A stretch of 64,000 nucleotides of DNA from Vibrio halioticoli NBRC 102217 (GTDB lineage Bacteria > Pseudomonadota > Gammaproteobacteria > Enterobacterales > Vibrionaceae). This document shows, piece by piece, positions 25,322-34,354 of the stretch. Within the stretch, counting starts at the first letter, position 1. The number at the start of each line of letters is the position of its first letter. The position numbers were made by a program, and so were the translations under genes. The notes under the pieces are model-generated. The model saw only the letters and a program-made list of their open reading frames with translations, had not been told where the DNA came from and did not search any database. The stretch spans positions 124,001 to 188,000 of the forward strand of contig NZ_BAUJ01000004.1 in NCBI RefSeq assembly GCF_000496695.1. The letters are read 5' to 3'.

Positions 25322-26181
25322 ACTCACGTCTGATCTTTATTCTATCTTTTATCTTTGTTGCTTTTGGTTTATTTGCCGTTATGCAAAACGTTAATGCAAG
25401 AGCGGAGGCCAGTGCCAAAAAAGAAGCATTGGAGAAAGTAGAAGGGAAAAAAGAAATTAAATTTGTATTGTGGCGTAGTAAACAGGAATTCACTCGTGGT
25501 GAAATCATTTCTACCAATGGATTAGAGCGCGTGATATTACCCGAAGCAGAAGCGAATACTTTAGGTGTCAATCGTGACGTTAAGCTCGATTTAGTAAAAG
25601 ATAGCAGGACTAACCAACTTATAGCTAAGGGTGCTTATGTTTTCCCTGAAATGTTCACAGCGCCAGATCAACCGGGTTATCTCGACCTTCTCGCATCGGA
25701 AGGAATGATCTTATATCCACTCCCTATATCCACCATCAACCTAATTAATAATTATATTCGCCCAGGCGATATGATTGATATCGTTTCTGTGAGTTCACCG
25801 CTGACTAATTTAGCTGATACCGGCGCACGTATTACTCAGTTTCAAGGGGTAAAAGCACGTACTATCAAGCGTGGTGTCCGAGTTCTTGCTTTCGAACAAA
25901 AACCAGTTGATCCCAAAGAGCAAGGTACGCAAAGCGGTAATTCGCTAAGCCCTAGAGTATCAGCGTCTGGAAATTCAAAAACAACAGTCGTCATTGAAAT
26001 AGAGCCTGACTTCGTTTCTCGCCTTTCATTAGCTCAGCGCACCATGCACTTGGAAATCTATCGTTCGCAATCAACAGGTGAAATTCCTCCTGCAAATATG
26101 AGCGATGTGATTGAAAACTATCAAGGTATTCGAGAGTTGCGCGGTGCAGAAACCCAGACCACCAATGTAGAGGTTTACTAA
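25318..26181 (+). CDS. rcpC: Tad pilus assembly protein RcpC (CpaB family)
   Basis: 287 residues. An N-terminal transmembrane anchor (about 5-22) precedes a SAF-type domain beginning near VLWRSKQEFTRGEI and a beta-rich C-terminal part with PGDMIDIV, as in CpaB/RcpC. These periplasmic proteins link the inner-membrane motor with the secretin RcpA. It overlaps tadV by 4 bases and abuts rcpA (shared base at 26181). Confidence 0.9.
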   Translation: MNSRLIFILSFIFVAFGLFAVMQNVNARAEASAKKEALEKVEGKKEIKFVLWRSKQEFTRGEIISTNGLERVILPEAEANTLGVNRDVKLDLVKDSRTNQLIAKGAYVFPEMFTAPDQPGYLDLLASEGMILYPLPISTINLINNYIRPGDMIDIVSVSSPLTNLADTGARITQFQGVKARTIKRGVRVLAFEQKPVDPKEQGTQSGNSLSPRVSASGNSKTTVVIEIEPDFVSRLSLAQRTMHLEIYRSQSTGEIPPANMSDVIENYQGIRELRGAETQTTNVEVY

Positions 26182-27509
26182 TGCTTAATAAATGGTGTAG
26201 CAAACTGATATTGGTGCTTTGTTTTGTTTCAACACAAGTGTTTGCCTATTTGATTCCGCTAAATGACGCCCGCTCAGTGCGCACTAAACAGCAAATTGGC
26301 ACAGTTTTTATGAGCCAGCCGACGATTGCCGATTATAAGGTAATTAACGAGCGCCAAATTGTAGTGTTTGGTAGCTCCATTGGTCAAACCCGCTTGATGA
26401 TTTACGATATCGAAGGTCGTTTAGTGGTTTCTAGAGTAGTGGAGGTGACTCAACCTCTGAGTAAAGTTCGTGACGAGATAAAAAAACGTTTTCCAGAACT
26501 GGATATTGAAGTTGTTCCTATGGGCGCTAAAGTTGCGGTGAATGGCACGGTATTTACTGAAAGACAGCGCGATGGTATTTACGCACTAGTAGCCAGTATG
26601 CTTGACAAACAACCTGTGGCGCGTTATCCCACTGCAGATGCCCCTTTAACCTTGCCTTTTTCTTCAGATCCACAAACTGAGTTTTATCGAAATAATACTT
26701 ATGAAGGCTTAATTGAAGGTTTAGAAATGAGCTTTCCGTTCCAAGTCAATGTTCGCACAACCATTGCAGCTGTAGGCAGTGAGTTTCGTGAAACGGTAGG
26801 TATTGATTGGACTTCTGGTGGTTCACCTGGCGTGTTTACGTTTCCTGATCTTACCGCTTCTGATATTTCAGCAACGATTACTGCCTTGGCTAACGATAAT
26901 TTAGGTGAAGTGTTGGCTGAACCAAATCTTACGGTACTTTCTGGCCAAGAAGCCTCTTTTTTAGTCGGCGGTGAAATCCCTATGATTACCTCCGATACCA
27001 ACGGCACCACGATCAGTTTCAAAGAGTTTGGTATTGGTTTAGATATTGCAGCAAAAGTACACAACGAACAAGAAATACGTTTAAGGCTAGAGCCGAGTGT
27101 GAGTGTGGTAGAGCAAATCTATAAAACCACAACAGCTGAAGTTCCACAGTTGGCGACCCGTAGGGCTGTAACCACAATTCAAATTGCTGACGGTCAAACA
27201 TTTATGATTGGCGGTTTGATGAATACCGAAGATATTGAATCCTTACAGAAAATTCCACTGTTAGGTGATATTCCATTGTTTGGCGCTCTATTTAGTAAAG
27301 CAACGACTAACCGAAAAACTACCGAAGTTGTCATTATCGCGACGGTGAACTTGGTTAAACCGACCAAAGCGAATGAATTAGTGCTCCCTCGAATTCATAA
27401 AACCAACACGCTAAATCGTTGGGCGGGAATGAGCCGTGAATTTGTAGAGAAAGATCAACAAGACTCCGATCTCATAAAGCTACTTAGTAGTGGAGGTTTT
27501 GCCCAATGA
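26181..27509 (+). CDS. rcpA: Outer-membrane secretin RcpA (CpaC family)
   Basis: 442 residues. Signal peptide, an N-terminal PilN/BON-like domain (IPLNDARSVR; EVVPMGAKVAVNGTV), then the secretin domain with VLAEPNLTVLSGQEASFLVG and the C-terminal amphipathic segment TFMIGGLM. It forms the outer-membrane channel of the pilus. Its length is usual for CpaC. Start and stop overlap both neighbours. Confidence 0.94.
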   Translation: MLNKWCSKLILVLCFVSTQVFAYLIPLNDARSVRTKQQIGTVFMSQPTIADYKVINERQIVVFGSSIGQTRLMIYDIEGRLVVSRVVEVTQPLSKVRDEIKKRFPELDIEVVPMGAKVAVNGTVFTERQRDGIYALVASMLDKQPVARYPTADAPLTLPFSSDPQTEFYRNNTYEGLIEGLEMSFPFQVNVRTTIAAVGSEFRETVGIDWTSGGSPGVFTFPDLTASDISATITALANDNLGEVLAEPNLTVLSGQEASFLVGGEIPMITSDTNGTTISFKEFGIGLDIAAKVHNEQEIRLRLEPSVSVVEQIYKTTTAEVPQLATRRAVTTIQIADGQTFMIGGLMNTEDIESLQKIPLLGDIPLFGALFSKATTNRKTTEVVIIATVNLVKPTKANELVLPRIHKTNTLNRWAGMSREFVEKDQQDSDLIKLLSSGGFAQ

Positions 27510-27964
27510 AATCACTATTCGTCTTATCCATTTTATTGATTACAGGTTGTGCCGATCATGCTTTGCAACATCGAGGAACGGAAACCATTGCCTACCAAGA
27601 GCAGCACAAATTCGAACTCAGCTTTGAGTCTGCTGCACAACAAGTTGAACTAAAGCGTATTCAAGCTATTACCAATCAGTTTGATGAGCAACAGGCACGT
27701 TATGAGCTGTATGTACCTACACAGTTTCATCAACAAGGTGAGCAGATTGTGCAATTTTTAAAGTCCATTAAGGTTCGTCCTGATTGGATTGAACGTCATC
27801 CTCAGCAACAAGGGGAGTCCATTACTTTAATTATTTCTCAGTGGCAATCGGTCGTTGACTATTGTCGTCCGCTAACAATCACCAAACCTCACCCTCAAGC
27901 AGGTTGCGCTGCAGAAACTAATAGGACTATTCAACTTGTTAACCCTGGTACGAGAGTAAATTAA
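27506..27964 (+). CDS. rcpB: Tad lipoprotein RcpB-like (CpaD-like)
   Basis: 152 residues with a lipobox (LLITGCA, Cys15). The mid-region is polar and the C-terminus has the CpaD-like pattern GCAAETNRTIQLVNPGTR. It probably assists secretin assembly or stability at the outer membrane. It is shorter and less conserved than other Tad proteins, so position in the operon supports the call as much as sequence. Confidence 0.75.
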   Translation: MKSLFVLSILLITGCADHALQHRGTETIAYQEQHKFELSFESAAQQVELKRIQAITNQFDEQQARYELYVPTQFHQQGEQIVQFLKSIKVRPDWIERHPQQQGESITLIISQWQSVVDYCRPLTITKPHPQAGCAAETNRTIQLVNPGTRVN

Positions 27965-29232
27965 TGGCCAATATGTTTGATCTCTCCGAAGAGCTCTCTC
28001 TTGATATAGATAAGAAAAAAACAGCCACACCCAAAAGTGTTGCGCCAAAGCAAAGTGGCGGGGCAACGCTATTTTTCTCAGATAACGAATGTAAAGAAGC
28101 GGTTATCGAAGCGTATGTTTTCGAAGGGTTAGAAGAACCCAAATGCGTGAAAGGCACTCCCCAACCAGAAAAAGATCAAGAGTTAGGTGATGTCGTACTA
28201 GTGCAGCTAACATCATCTGTTGATATAGAAGCTGATGCGCAACAAATTAATGCCACACTGCCGAACAGCAAAACAGTGATATTGCTAGGTCAGACTGATT
28301 CTATTCATGTATTACGTCGCTTGGAAAAATTAGGTTTTTATTATCTGCCGTGGCCGGTTGATAGATCGGAAGTGATTGAATGCCTAAAACAAGCCAGCTT
28401 AGATGAAAGAAAACGTTATGACAGTGGTTATTTTCGTAAAGCGAAGCGTGTGGCAATGATCGGCACGAAAGGTGGCATAGGTACTTCCGTCATTGCCACT
28501 GAACTTAGTGCATTACTCGCCAAAAAAGGCAGTCGAACTATCCTTGTGGATCATCACTATACGCTCAGCAATATCGACATCATTCTTAGTAAAAAAGATC
28601 TTGAGCAGGTCGATGTTAGCAGCATCACAGTTGAACCTAGCAAGCTTGATGAAGAATCAGCCACTAGTTATCTCAATGAAGTTGAGCATAATTTCTTTTA
28701 TTTGGGATTTACCGGTAAAGACAAAGTTGAAGAGCTAGAAAAATACACCAATACCGTTAGTGACAAGTTAGCGCGTCAGGCAAATTTTATTGTTGGTGAT
28801 TTTTCTGGTTCTCTTGATTTTCCATTAAATGCAGAGCGACTCGCTTCTGAAAATGATGTGTTGGTTTTCGTTACCGAACCATCGGTATCCGGAGTAAGGG
28901 CGACTCAAAGGTTATTAGATAAAATCAAAGATGTTGCGATTCCGCAAATTGTTCGTCCTAGAGTGATGGTAGTAGTTAACCATCATCGCCCAGAAGGTTC
29001 CTTTAATCTTAACCTTGAAGAAGTTGAACGCTTTTTGAAAGTTAAAGCTGACATGGTTATTCCATTTTATAAAACGGCGTCCAAACAACTGATTGATGGC
29101 AAAAAACTTCATCAATTAGAAAAAGGCAAACATACACCATTTACTCAATTATCTATGGCAATCAATGGGCAGAACCCAAATAAAAAGTCGGGTTTATTTG
29201 CCAAATTTTCAATGAAGCGAGGTAAGAAATGA
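27964..29232 (+). CDS. tadZ: Tad ATPase-like localisation protein TadZ (CpaE)
   Basis: 422 residues. An atypical receiver-like domain (about 30-140) precedes a ParA/MinD-like domain. The deviant Walker A reads GTKGGIGTS: the first (signature) Lys is present but the usual second Lys is replaced by Thr. TadZ proteins place the pilus machine at the pole, and some members lack full ATPase motifs. It shares a base with rcpB and overlaps tadA by 4 bases. Confidence 0.92.
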   Translation: MANMFDLSEELSLDIDKKKTATPKSVAPKQSGGATLFFSDNECKEAVIEAYVFEGLEEPKCVKGTPQPEKDQELGDVVLVQLTSSVDIEADAQQINATLPNSKTVILLGQTDSIHVLRRLEKLGFYYLPWPVDRSEVIECLKQASLDERKRYDSGYFRKAKRVAMIGTKGGIGTSVIATELSALLAKKGSRTILVDHHYTLSNIDIILSKKDLEQVDVSSITVEPSKLDEESATSYLNEVEHNFFYLGFTGKDKVEELEKYTNTVSDKLARQANFIVGDFSGSLDFPLNAERLASENDVLVFVTEPSVSGVRATQRLLDKIKDVAIPQIVRPRVMVVVNHHRPEGSFNLNLEEVERFLKVKADMVIPFYKTASKQLIDGKKLHQLEKGKHTPFTQLSMAINGQNPNKKSGLFAKFSMKRGKK

Positions 29233-30512
29233 GTCTAACTCGTGAGTTGTACGAACAGTTTAGAGCCAAAATTTTTGAAGTGATTGACGCGGGTATACTC
29301 AATGATATGACCCGCGAAGAGCTAACGGTTCAAATCGAAAGAGCCATTGGCAAGTTATGTGAAAACTATCCAACCCCTGTGCCTAATGTCACTCGTACAG
29401 AGCTAGCAAAAAATTTAGTGGATGAGCTGATAGGGCTAGGGCCATTACAGCAATTGATGGAAGACGAATCAATTTCCGACATTATGGTGAACGGTGTTGA
29501 TGAGGTCTTTATTGAACGTAATGGCAAGACACAAAAAGCAGATATTTCCTTCATTAACCATAAGCAGTTGTTAGAAATTGCCAAACGGATTGCCAATAAT
29601 GTTGGTCGTCGCGTGGATGAATCTAGTCCTTTATGTGATGCCCGTCTTGCCGATGGTAGTCGTGTGAACGTGGTGATTCCACCTATTGCATTAGATGGTG
29701 TCGCCATCTCTATTCGTAAGTTTAAAGAGCAAAAGCTAGGTTTACGAGAGTTGGTGGGCTTTGGCGCTATGTCTCCTGCTATGGCTCGTGTATTAATGAT
29801 TGCAGCTAGGTGTCGCCTTAACATTATTATTTCTGGCGGTACAGGCTCAGGCAAAACCACTATGTTAAACGCGCTTTCCCAGTACATTGGTAATGATGAG
29901 CGTATTTTAACCATTGAAGATGCCGCCGAACTGCGTATTCAGCAGCCTCATGTTGTGCGCCTCGAAACTCGCCCTGCCAGTACAGAAGGTTCTGGTGCAA
30001 TTACTCAGCGTGATTTAGTAATAAATGCCCTGCGTATGCGCCCAGAACGCATCATCCTTGGTGAGTGCCGTGGCGCGGAAGCTTTTGAAATGCTCCAGGC
30101 TATGAATACAGGTCATGATGGTTCGATGTCCACGTTGCATGCCAACACCCCTCGTGATGCATTATCTCGTATTGAATCCATGGTAATGATGGCAAACCTT
30201 GCTTTGCCTCTTGCGGCTATTCGTCGAACTATTGTATCTGCAGTGCATTTAATCATTCAGGTTAACCGTTTGCGTGATGGTAGCCGTAAAGTCACTAGTA
30301 TTTCTGAGTTGTACGGATTGGAAGGTGAAGCGCCAGTAATGGAAGAGATTTTCCGCTTTGCTCCTGATGATGAACAAACCAAAGATAAAGTTAGTGGCCA
30401 ATTTGTCACATCAGGCTTGCCGAGCCGCTCACAGATTCACATTAGTGCTTCTGAATACGGATTATCTCGTGAATTAGAAGCCGCCTTCGAGATGGAAGCG
30501 GAGCCTGCATGA
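29229..30512 (+). CDS. tadA: Tad pilus motor ATPase TadA (CpaF)
   Basis: 427 residues. Secretion ATPase of the GspE/VirB11 superfamily with Walker A SGGTGSGKTTML (about 201-212), Asp box RILTIEDAAEL, Walker B-like ERIILGECRG and His box STLHANTP. In Tad systems one bifunctional motor drives both extension and retraction. No second ATPase (PilT type) is present in the locus. Confidence 0.96.
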   Translation: MSLTRELYEQFRAKIFEVIDAGILNDMTREELTVQIERAIGKLCENYPTPVPNVTRTELAKNLVDELIGLGPLQQLMEDESISDIMVNGVDEVFIERNGKTQKADISFINHKQLLEIAKRIANNVGRRVDESSPLCDARLADGSRVNVVIPPIALDGVAISIRKFKEQKLGLRELVGFGAMSPAMARVLMIAARCRLNIIISGGTGSGKTTMLNALSQYIGNDERILTIEDAAELRIQQPHVVRLETRPASTEGSGAITQRDLVINALRMRPERIILGECRGAEAFEMLQAMNTGHDGSMSTLHANTPRDALSRIESMVMMANLALPLAAIRRTIVSAVHLIIQVNRLRDGSRKVTSISELYGLEGEAPVMEEIFRFAPDDEQTKDKVSGQFVTSGLPSRSQIHISASEYGLSRELEAAFEMEAEPA

Positions 30513-31420
30513 TGAGTTGGGCGTTTTTAACTATTGCTGTGTTGGGGTTGGGGTTAGCGCTATATTTTAAGCGTAAGCCTGATCCCCGCTATGTATTTTT
30601 AGAACACGCTGCACAGAAAAAAAACAAAGAACTATCAGCTGTAGATATTAAAGGGCTGACTAAATCGCAGTTTTTGCAGAACTTAACCAGTTTGTGGAAT
30701 GTTATTTCAGCCGCTCTTGGCAAGTTTCCCATCCCCAAAATTATCACTTTTATCGTTGTGATTAACGCTGCTGCAGTGTTTGTCAACCAGAAGTGGCTTA
30801 GCTTTCCACAAACTGAAATCTGTATTGCCGTTACAATACTCGGCCTTTTCTTTGGCATTCGCTCTCTAGTTGATAAAAGACGTAAAGCGTTTGATACCGA
30901 TTTTCCCGATGCGCTGAATATATTGATGAGTGCAGTAACTGCAGGGGAGAGTATTAACGCGGCTTTTGCTTACGTTTCTAAAGTGTCCGATAACGATGTA
31001 GGTCGAGAGTTTAAAGATATTTCTGATCGGATGCGTTTAGGGGAGGAAACAGAGACCATTTTTGAACGCTCTTGTAAGCGCTTCCCTTACCCTGCGTTTT
31101 TGTTTTTTGTTATTACTATTCGAGCCAACATGGAGCGTGGTGGACAGTTAAAAAGCGTCCTAGGAAAATTGATTCGAGTTCTGGTAGAAGCACGTAATTT
31201 AGAAAAGAAAAAAATGGCGATGACCTCAGAGGCGCGTATATCAGCCAAGATTGTTGCTGCGATCCCATTTTGTTTTATGTTGTTACTTAACTGGATCAAT
31301 CCGAAAGATCTAGAGTTTGTGTTGTTTCACCCAGATGGACGTTGGATTCTGTATTACTTGCTAATTAGTGAAGGCACAGGAATGTTTATCGTGTGGTGGT
31401 TGGTTAAGAGTATTCGTTAA
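30509..31420 (+). CDS. tadB: Tad inner-membrane platform protein TadB
   Basis: 303 residues with the T2SSF/GspF domain (FPDALNILMSAVTAGESI, ERGGQLKSVLGKL). Transmembrane segments lie at about 3-17, 72-110 and in the last third. It forms the inner-membrane platform with TadC. It overlaps tadA by 4 bases and shares a base with tadC. Confidence 0.93.
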   Translation: MMSWAFLTIAVLGLGLALYFKRKPDPRYVFLEHAAQKKNKELSAVDIKGLTKSQFLQNLTSLWNVISAALGKFPIPKIITFIVVINAAAVFVNQKWLSFPQTEICIAVTILGLFFGIRSLVDKRRKAFDTDFPDALNILMSAVTAGESINAAFAYVSKVSDNDVGREFKDISDRMRLGEETETIFERSCKRFPYPAFLFFVITIRANMERGGQLKSVLGKLIRVLVEARNLEKKKMAMTSEARISAKIVAAIPFCFMLLLNWINPKDLEFVLFHPDGRWILYYLLISEGTGMFIVWWLVKSIR

Positions 31421-32265
31421 TGATGATAATTGCTGCATTTTTCTTATTGGTTTCTGCAATGATTGCTTACGGTGTTACCTATTATCTTGAGCAAAAAGCA
31501 AAGCAACATAGAATAAAAACCTTTCTGGATGGAAAGAGGCAAATTAATTTTAACTTCTTTCACGAGGTATTAGGTGGTTTTGGGAAAGGGAAACAACGTG
31601 AAATTCGTGACAAGTTTGAAGATGCAGGAATTTATAATCGTGAACTACTTCGTTATTACACGCCGATTAAATTAGGATTACTCGCGGCTTCTATTATTGG
31701 AATACTGCTCTTGGTACATGAAAATAAAGATATGTTAATGAGTTTCATGATGGCAATTATAACTGTAATTATACTTCCTGATACATATCTAGCATGGCGA
31801 AAAAAAAAGTTAATCGAAAAAAATTCTCGTCAATTGCCTTATATTATCGACATGATGTCAGTATGTGTACAAACGGGGATGACATTAGAAGCTGCATTCC
31901 GATATCTAGGGGATGAACTTAAAAGTTTTGATAAAGACTTGTGTTATCAAATTCGTAAAACCTCTGATGCCGCTGAAGTTAAGGGTATGGAGGCCGCATT
32001 AGTTGATCTCACGAAGCGAGTACCAACTCCGCAAGTTCGAAGTTTTGCGTTAACCCTGACTCAAAATATTCAATACGGTACTTCTGTAGCACCGGTATTA
32101 TCCGATTTAGCGGAAGATTTTCGAAATGAACAAATTTTGGTTATGGAAGAAAAAATTGGCAAACTAGCTGCAAAAATGAGTGCTCCATTAATTCTATTTA
32201 TTATGTTCCCAATTGTTATTTTGATTTTAGCTCCAGGTATTACTCGTATGATGACAGGTAACTAG
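31420..32265 (+). CDS. tadC: Tad inner-membrane platform protein TadC
   Basis: 281 residues with a T2SSF domain (LPYIIDMMSVCVQTGMTLE; QNIQYGTSVAPVLSDLAEDF). It is the pair of TadB and contains an N-terminal, two central and one C-terminal hydrophobic segment. The region around residues 85-150 has Lys-rich cytoplasmic loops. It starts one base into the tadB stop. Confidence 0.93.
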   Translation: MMIIAAFFLLVSAMIAYGVTYYLEQKAKQHRIKTFLDGKRQINFNFFHEVLGGFGKGKQREIRDKFEDAGIYNRELLRYYTPIKLGLLAASIIGILLLVHENKDMLMSFMMAIITVIILPDTYLAWRKKKLIEKNSRQLPYIIDMMSVCVQTGMTLEAAFRYLGDELKSFDKDLCYQIRKTSDAAEVKGMEAALVDLTKRVPTPQVRSFALTLTQNIQYGTSVAPVLSDLAEDFRNEQILVMEEKIGKLAAKMSAPLILFIMFPIVILILAPGITRMMTGN

Positions 32266-32266
32266 T

Positions 32267-33331
32267 ATGAAGTATTTAATTATTGTTTTATCTCTGCTTG
32301 TAACTGGGTGTACGACTACAAATAAGGTCTCAGAACAGCAGGCGATTAATCAATTTACTGTAAGCCAAAATTATCCAGGCTTAATTGAGTTTTATAAAAA
32401 GAAAGTCATAGATGATAAAAATGACTGGCAAGCACAGCAAGATTTAGCGCAGGCATATTTAAGTTACGGCGACCTTGAATCTGCTGATTTTTATATTCAG
32501 CGAGTATTGTCATTAGCACCAAGTCCATCAGAAACGGCATATTTTATTAAAGGACAAGTTCTGGCGCGAAATCTGGATTTTAACAGTGCGCTAGTAAAAT
32601 ATAAGCAAGCTATCGATAACGGATTAAACAGTGCTGAGCTATATATGCAGCAAGGCATTGCTCTTGCGCAAACTAAACAGTATGCCATGGCAATTGATAG
32701 CTTCAATAAGGCGAGATTGCGCGGTTATGACGATGTAAGTATTAAGAATAATATCGCCATGGTGCACATTTATCAGCGAGATTATCAATCGGCTATCGAT
32801 ATTTTACTGCCGCTTTACGAAAAAGATTCGAGTAATGAAACGGTTAATGCCAATTTAGAAATTAGCATGCTGAAGCAAAAGAAAGAGAAGCAAGGTGAAA
32901 ACTCTTCTTTAGTCACCGACACAGTTTCTGTTGATGAAAATGCGGATAGTTTTGTGGTGCCTTCAAAAAGTGATGTTGTCAGCGATGAAGTGGAAGTCAC
33001 AACCATTTCTGCTGAAGAGTTTTTTACCGCTCAGTCTGTTGAACAAAAGCCTCAAACAGAGCCTGTAAAAAAGAGTGCTACAAAGTCTAAAAGAACCTAT
33101 CACATTCAGTTAGGCGCTTACGACACTATGGCCGAGGCTCTGGAAAAAAGAAACGGCTTATTGAGCACTCAACTGCCTATTACGATTCGTCCTGTAGAGC
33201 TGAAAAATTCGGAGACTTGGTATCGATTGCTTAGTGGTAACTTTGCCTCTTATCGACAAGCGATGAGCTTTGCTAAGCAACACCAAGATGTATTAAATCC
33301 TCATGAATATTTTATTCAAGTAACTCGATAA
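32267..33331 (+). CDS. tadD: Tad pilotin-like TPR lipoprotein TadD with C-terminal SPOR domain
   Basis: 354 residues. Lipobox LLVTGCT (Cys15), four or so TPR repeats between about residues 45 and 205, an acidic Ser/Glu linker (about 210-270), and a C-terminal SPOR-like domain (KRTYHIQLGAYDTMAEALEK, residues about 275-354). TadD helps RcpA reach the outer membrane. The SPOR part, which binds denuded peptidoglycan at division sites, is not a feature of the A. actinomycetemcomitans TadD I know, and suggests anchoring to the cell wall. Confidence 0.88.
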   Translation: MKYLIIVLSLLVTGCTTTNKVSEQQAINQFTVSQNYPGLIEFYKKKVIDDKNDWQAQQDLAQAYLSYGDLESADFYIQRVLSLAPSPSETAYFIKGQVLARNLDFNSALVKYKQAIDNGLNSAELYMQQGIALAQTKQYAMAIDSFNKARLRGYDDVSIKNNIAMVHIYQRDYQSAIDILLPLYEKDSSNETVNANLEISMLKQKKEKQGENSSLVTDTVSVDENADSFVVPSKSDVVSDEVEVTTISAEEFFTAQSVEQKPQTEPVKKSATKSKRTYHIQLGAYDTMAEALEKRNGLLSTQLPITIRPVELKNSETWYRLLSGNFASYRQAMSFAKQHQDVLNPHEYFIQVTR

Positions 33332-33344
33332 GTGGTTAGCATTA

Positions 33345-33818
33345 ATGAATAAGCAAAAAGGCGTGATATCGATTGAATTTGGCTTAGGAGGGTTCGCTCT
33401 TTTCTTTGTATTGTTCGCTGTGTTTGAAATGGCACGTTTTGGCTATTCCGTGAATATGACAGACACCACTTTGTCTGAAAGTACTCGAAAAGTTCGGATT
33501 TTCGATGGTCAAACATTGGAAGTGGCATATGGAGACCGTTTACAACAAATTTTTGAAGATGACGACTCTTTTTGGAATCAAATTGGCTTAGTTACCGCTG
33601 ACAGCTTTGAATTTACTATTTTCCGCTACGCGTCTTTGCCTGATGTTGCTTCAGATACGGTGGAAAAAGGATGTAATGAACGCTGCCCTATTGTCATTTA
33701 TGAATTGACTTATCGCTATAGCCCAGTGGTTTTCGATACCTTGCTTCCTTCGGCTGATATCACTCGCCGCATTATGACAGTGCAAGAGCACGAAGGCTGG
33801 GAAGATGAAGATGCATAA
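33345..33818 (+). CDS. tadE: TadE minor pilin
   Basis: 157 residues. Class III-like leader MNKQKG followed by VISIEFG, where the Glu at +5 and hydrophobic helix (about 12-30) mark a TadV substrate. The rest is an exported domain with two cysteines (GCNERCP). TadE and TadF are minor pseudopilins needed for assembly. It overlaps tadF by 14 bases. Confidence 0.88.
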   Translation: MNKQKGVISIEFGLGGFALFFVLFAVFEMARFGYSVNMTDTTLSESTRKVRIFDGQTLEVAYGDRLQQIFEDDDSFWNQIGLVTADSFEFTIFRYASLPDVASDTVEKGCNERCPIVIYELTYRYSPVVFDTLLPSADITRRIMTVQEHEGWEDEDA

Positions 33819-34338
33819 TCAAGACAAACAAAAAGGTGGTTTTACCATCGAAGCAGTATTTGGCATGACGGTGCTGGTCATTATGATGTTTTTTATTGCA
33901 GATTTGACGCAACTGATTTCAGCCAAGACCCAAGCAAGCCGTGTCAGTTACTCATTAGCAACGGCAACTAAAGAGCGCTCTCGATTTTTTGATGCTAGGC
34001 ATAGTCTTAGTCAAGCTGATTTTGACTTAATCAACGATATAGCGGCTGACTTGTTACGACGACAAGCTCCAGAGAAACAAGATGGATATGGGCTAACTGT
34101 AGAGGGTTATACCGACGGTAATCCCAATGTAGTCAGCTTTAGTAAGGATTTAGATAGTGGAGAGAAGTGTATGCCTCAAACTGCTATTTCAGATTTAAAT
34201 CACTTGCGCCCAGTGCGTGAAGACGGTGTAACTTTTCCGATTTATCAAGTAACAGTGTGTTTGAAAATGGAAGGTTTCTCTCAATATTTCCCCGGTATGA
34301 GGTATGTCAATAGCTCATCGGTGTTGCCGGGAAGGTAA
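33805..34338 (+). CDS. tadF: TadF minor pilin
   Basis: 177 residues with the leader ending KQKGG and a pilin-like FTIEAVFG segment, then a hydrophobic helix (about 18-34). Two possible starts, 33805 and 33811, differ by two residues (MKMHN or MHN). It is probably cleaved by TadV and assembled with TadE. The operon order supports the name. Confidence 0.82.
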   Translation: MKMHNQDKQKGGFTIEAVFGMTVLVIMMFFIADLTQLISAKTQASRVSYSLATATKERSRFFDARHSLSQADFDLINDIAADLLRRQAPEKQDGYGLTVEGYTDGNPNVVSFSKDLDSGEKCMPQTAISDLNHLRPVREDGVTFPIYQVTVCLKMEGFSQYFPGMRYVNSSSVLPGR

Positions 34339-34354
34339 ACAAGGAAGGTAGGGT

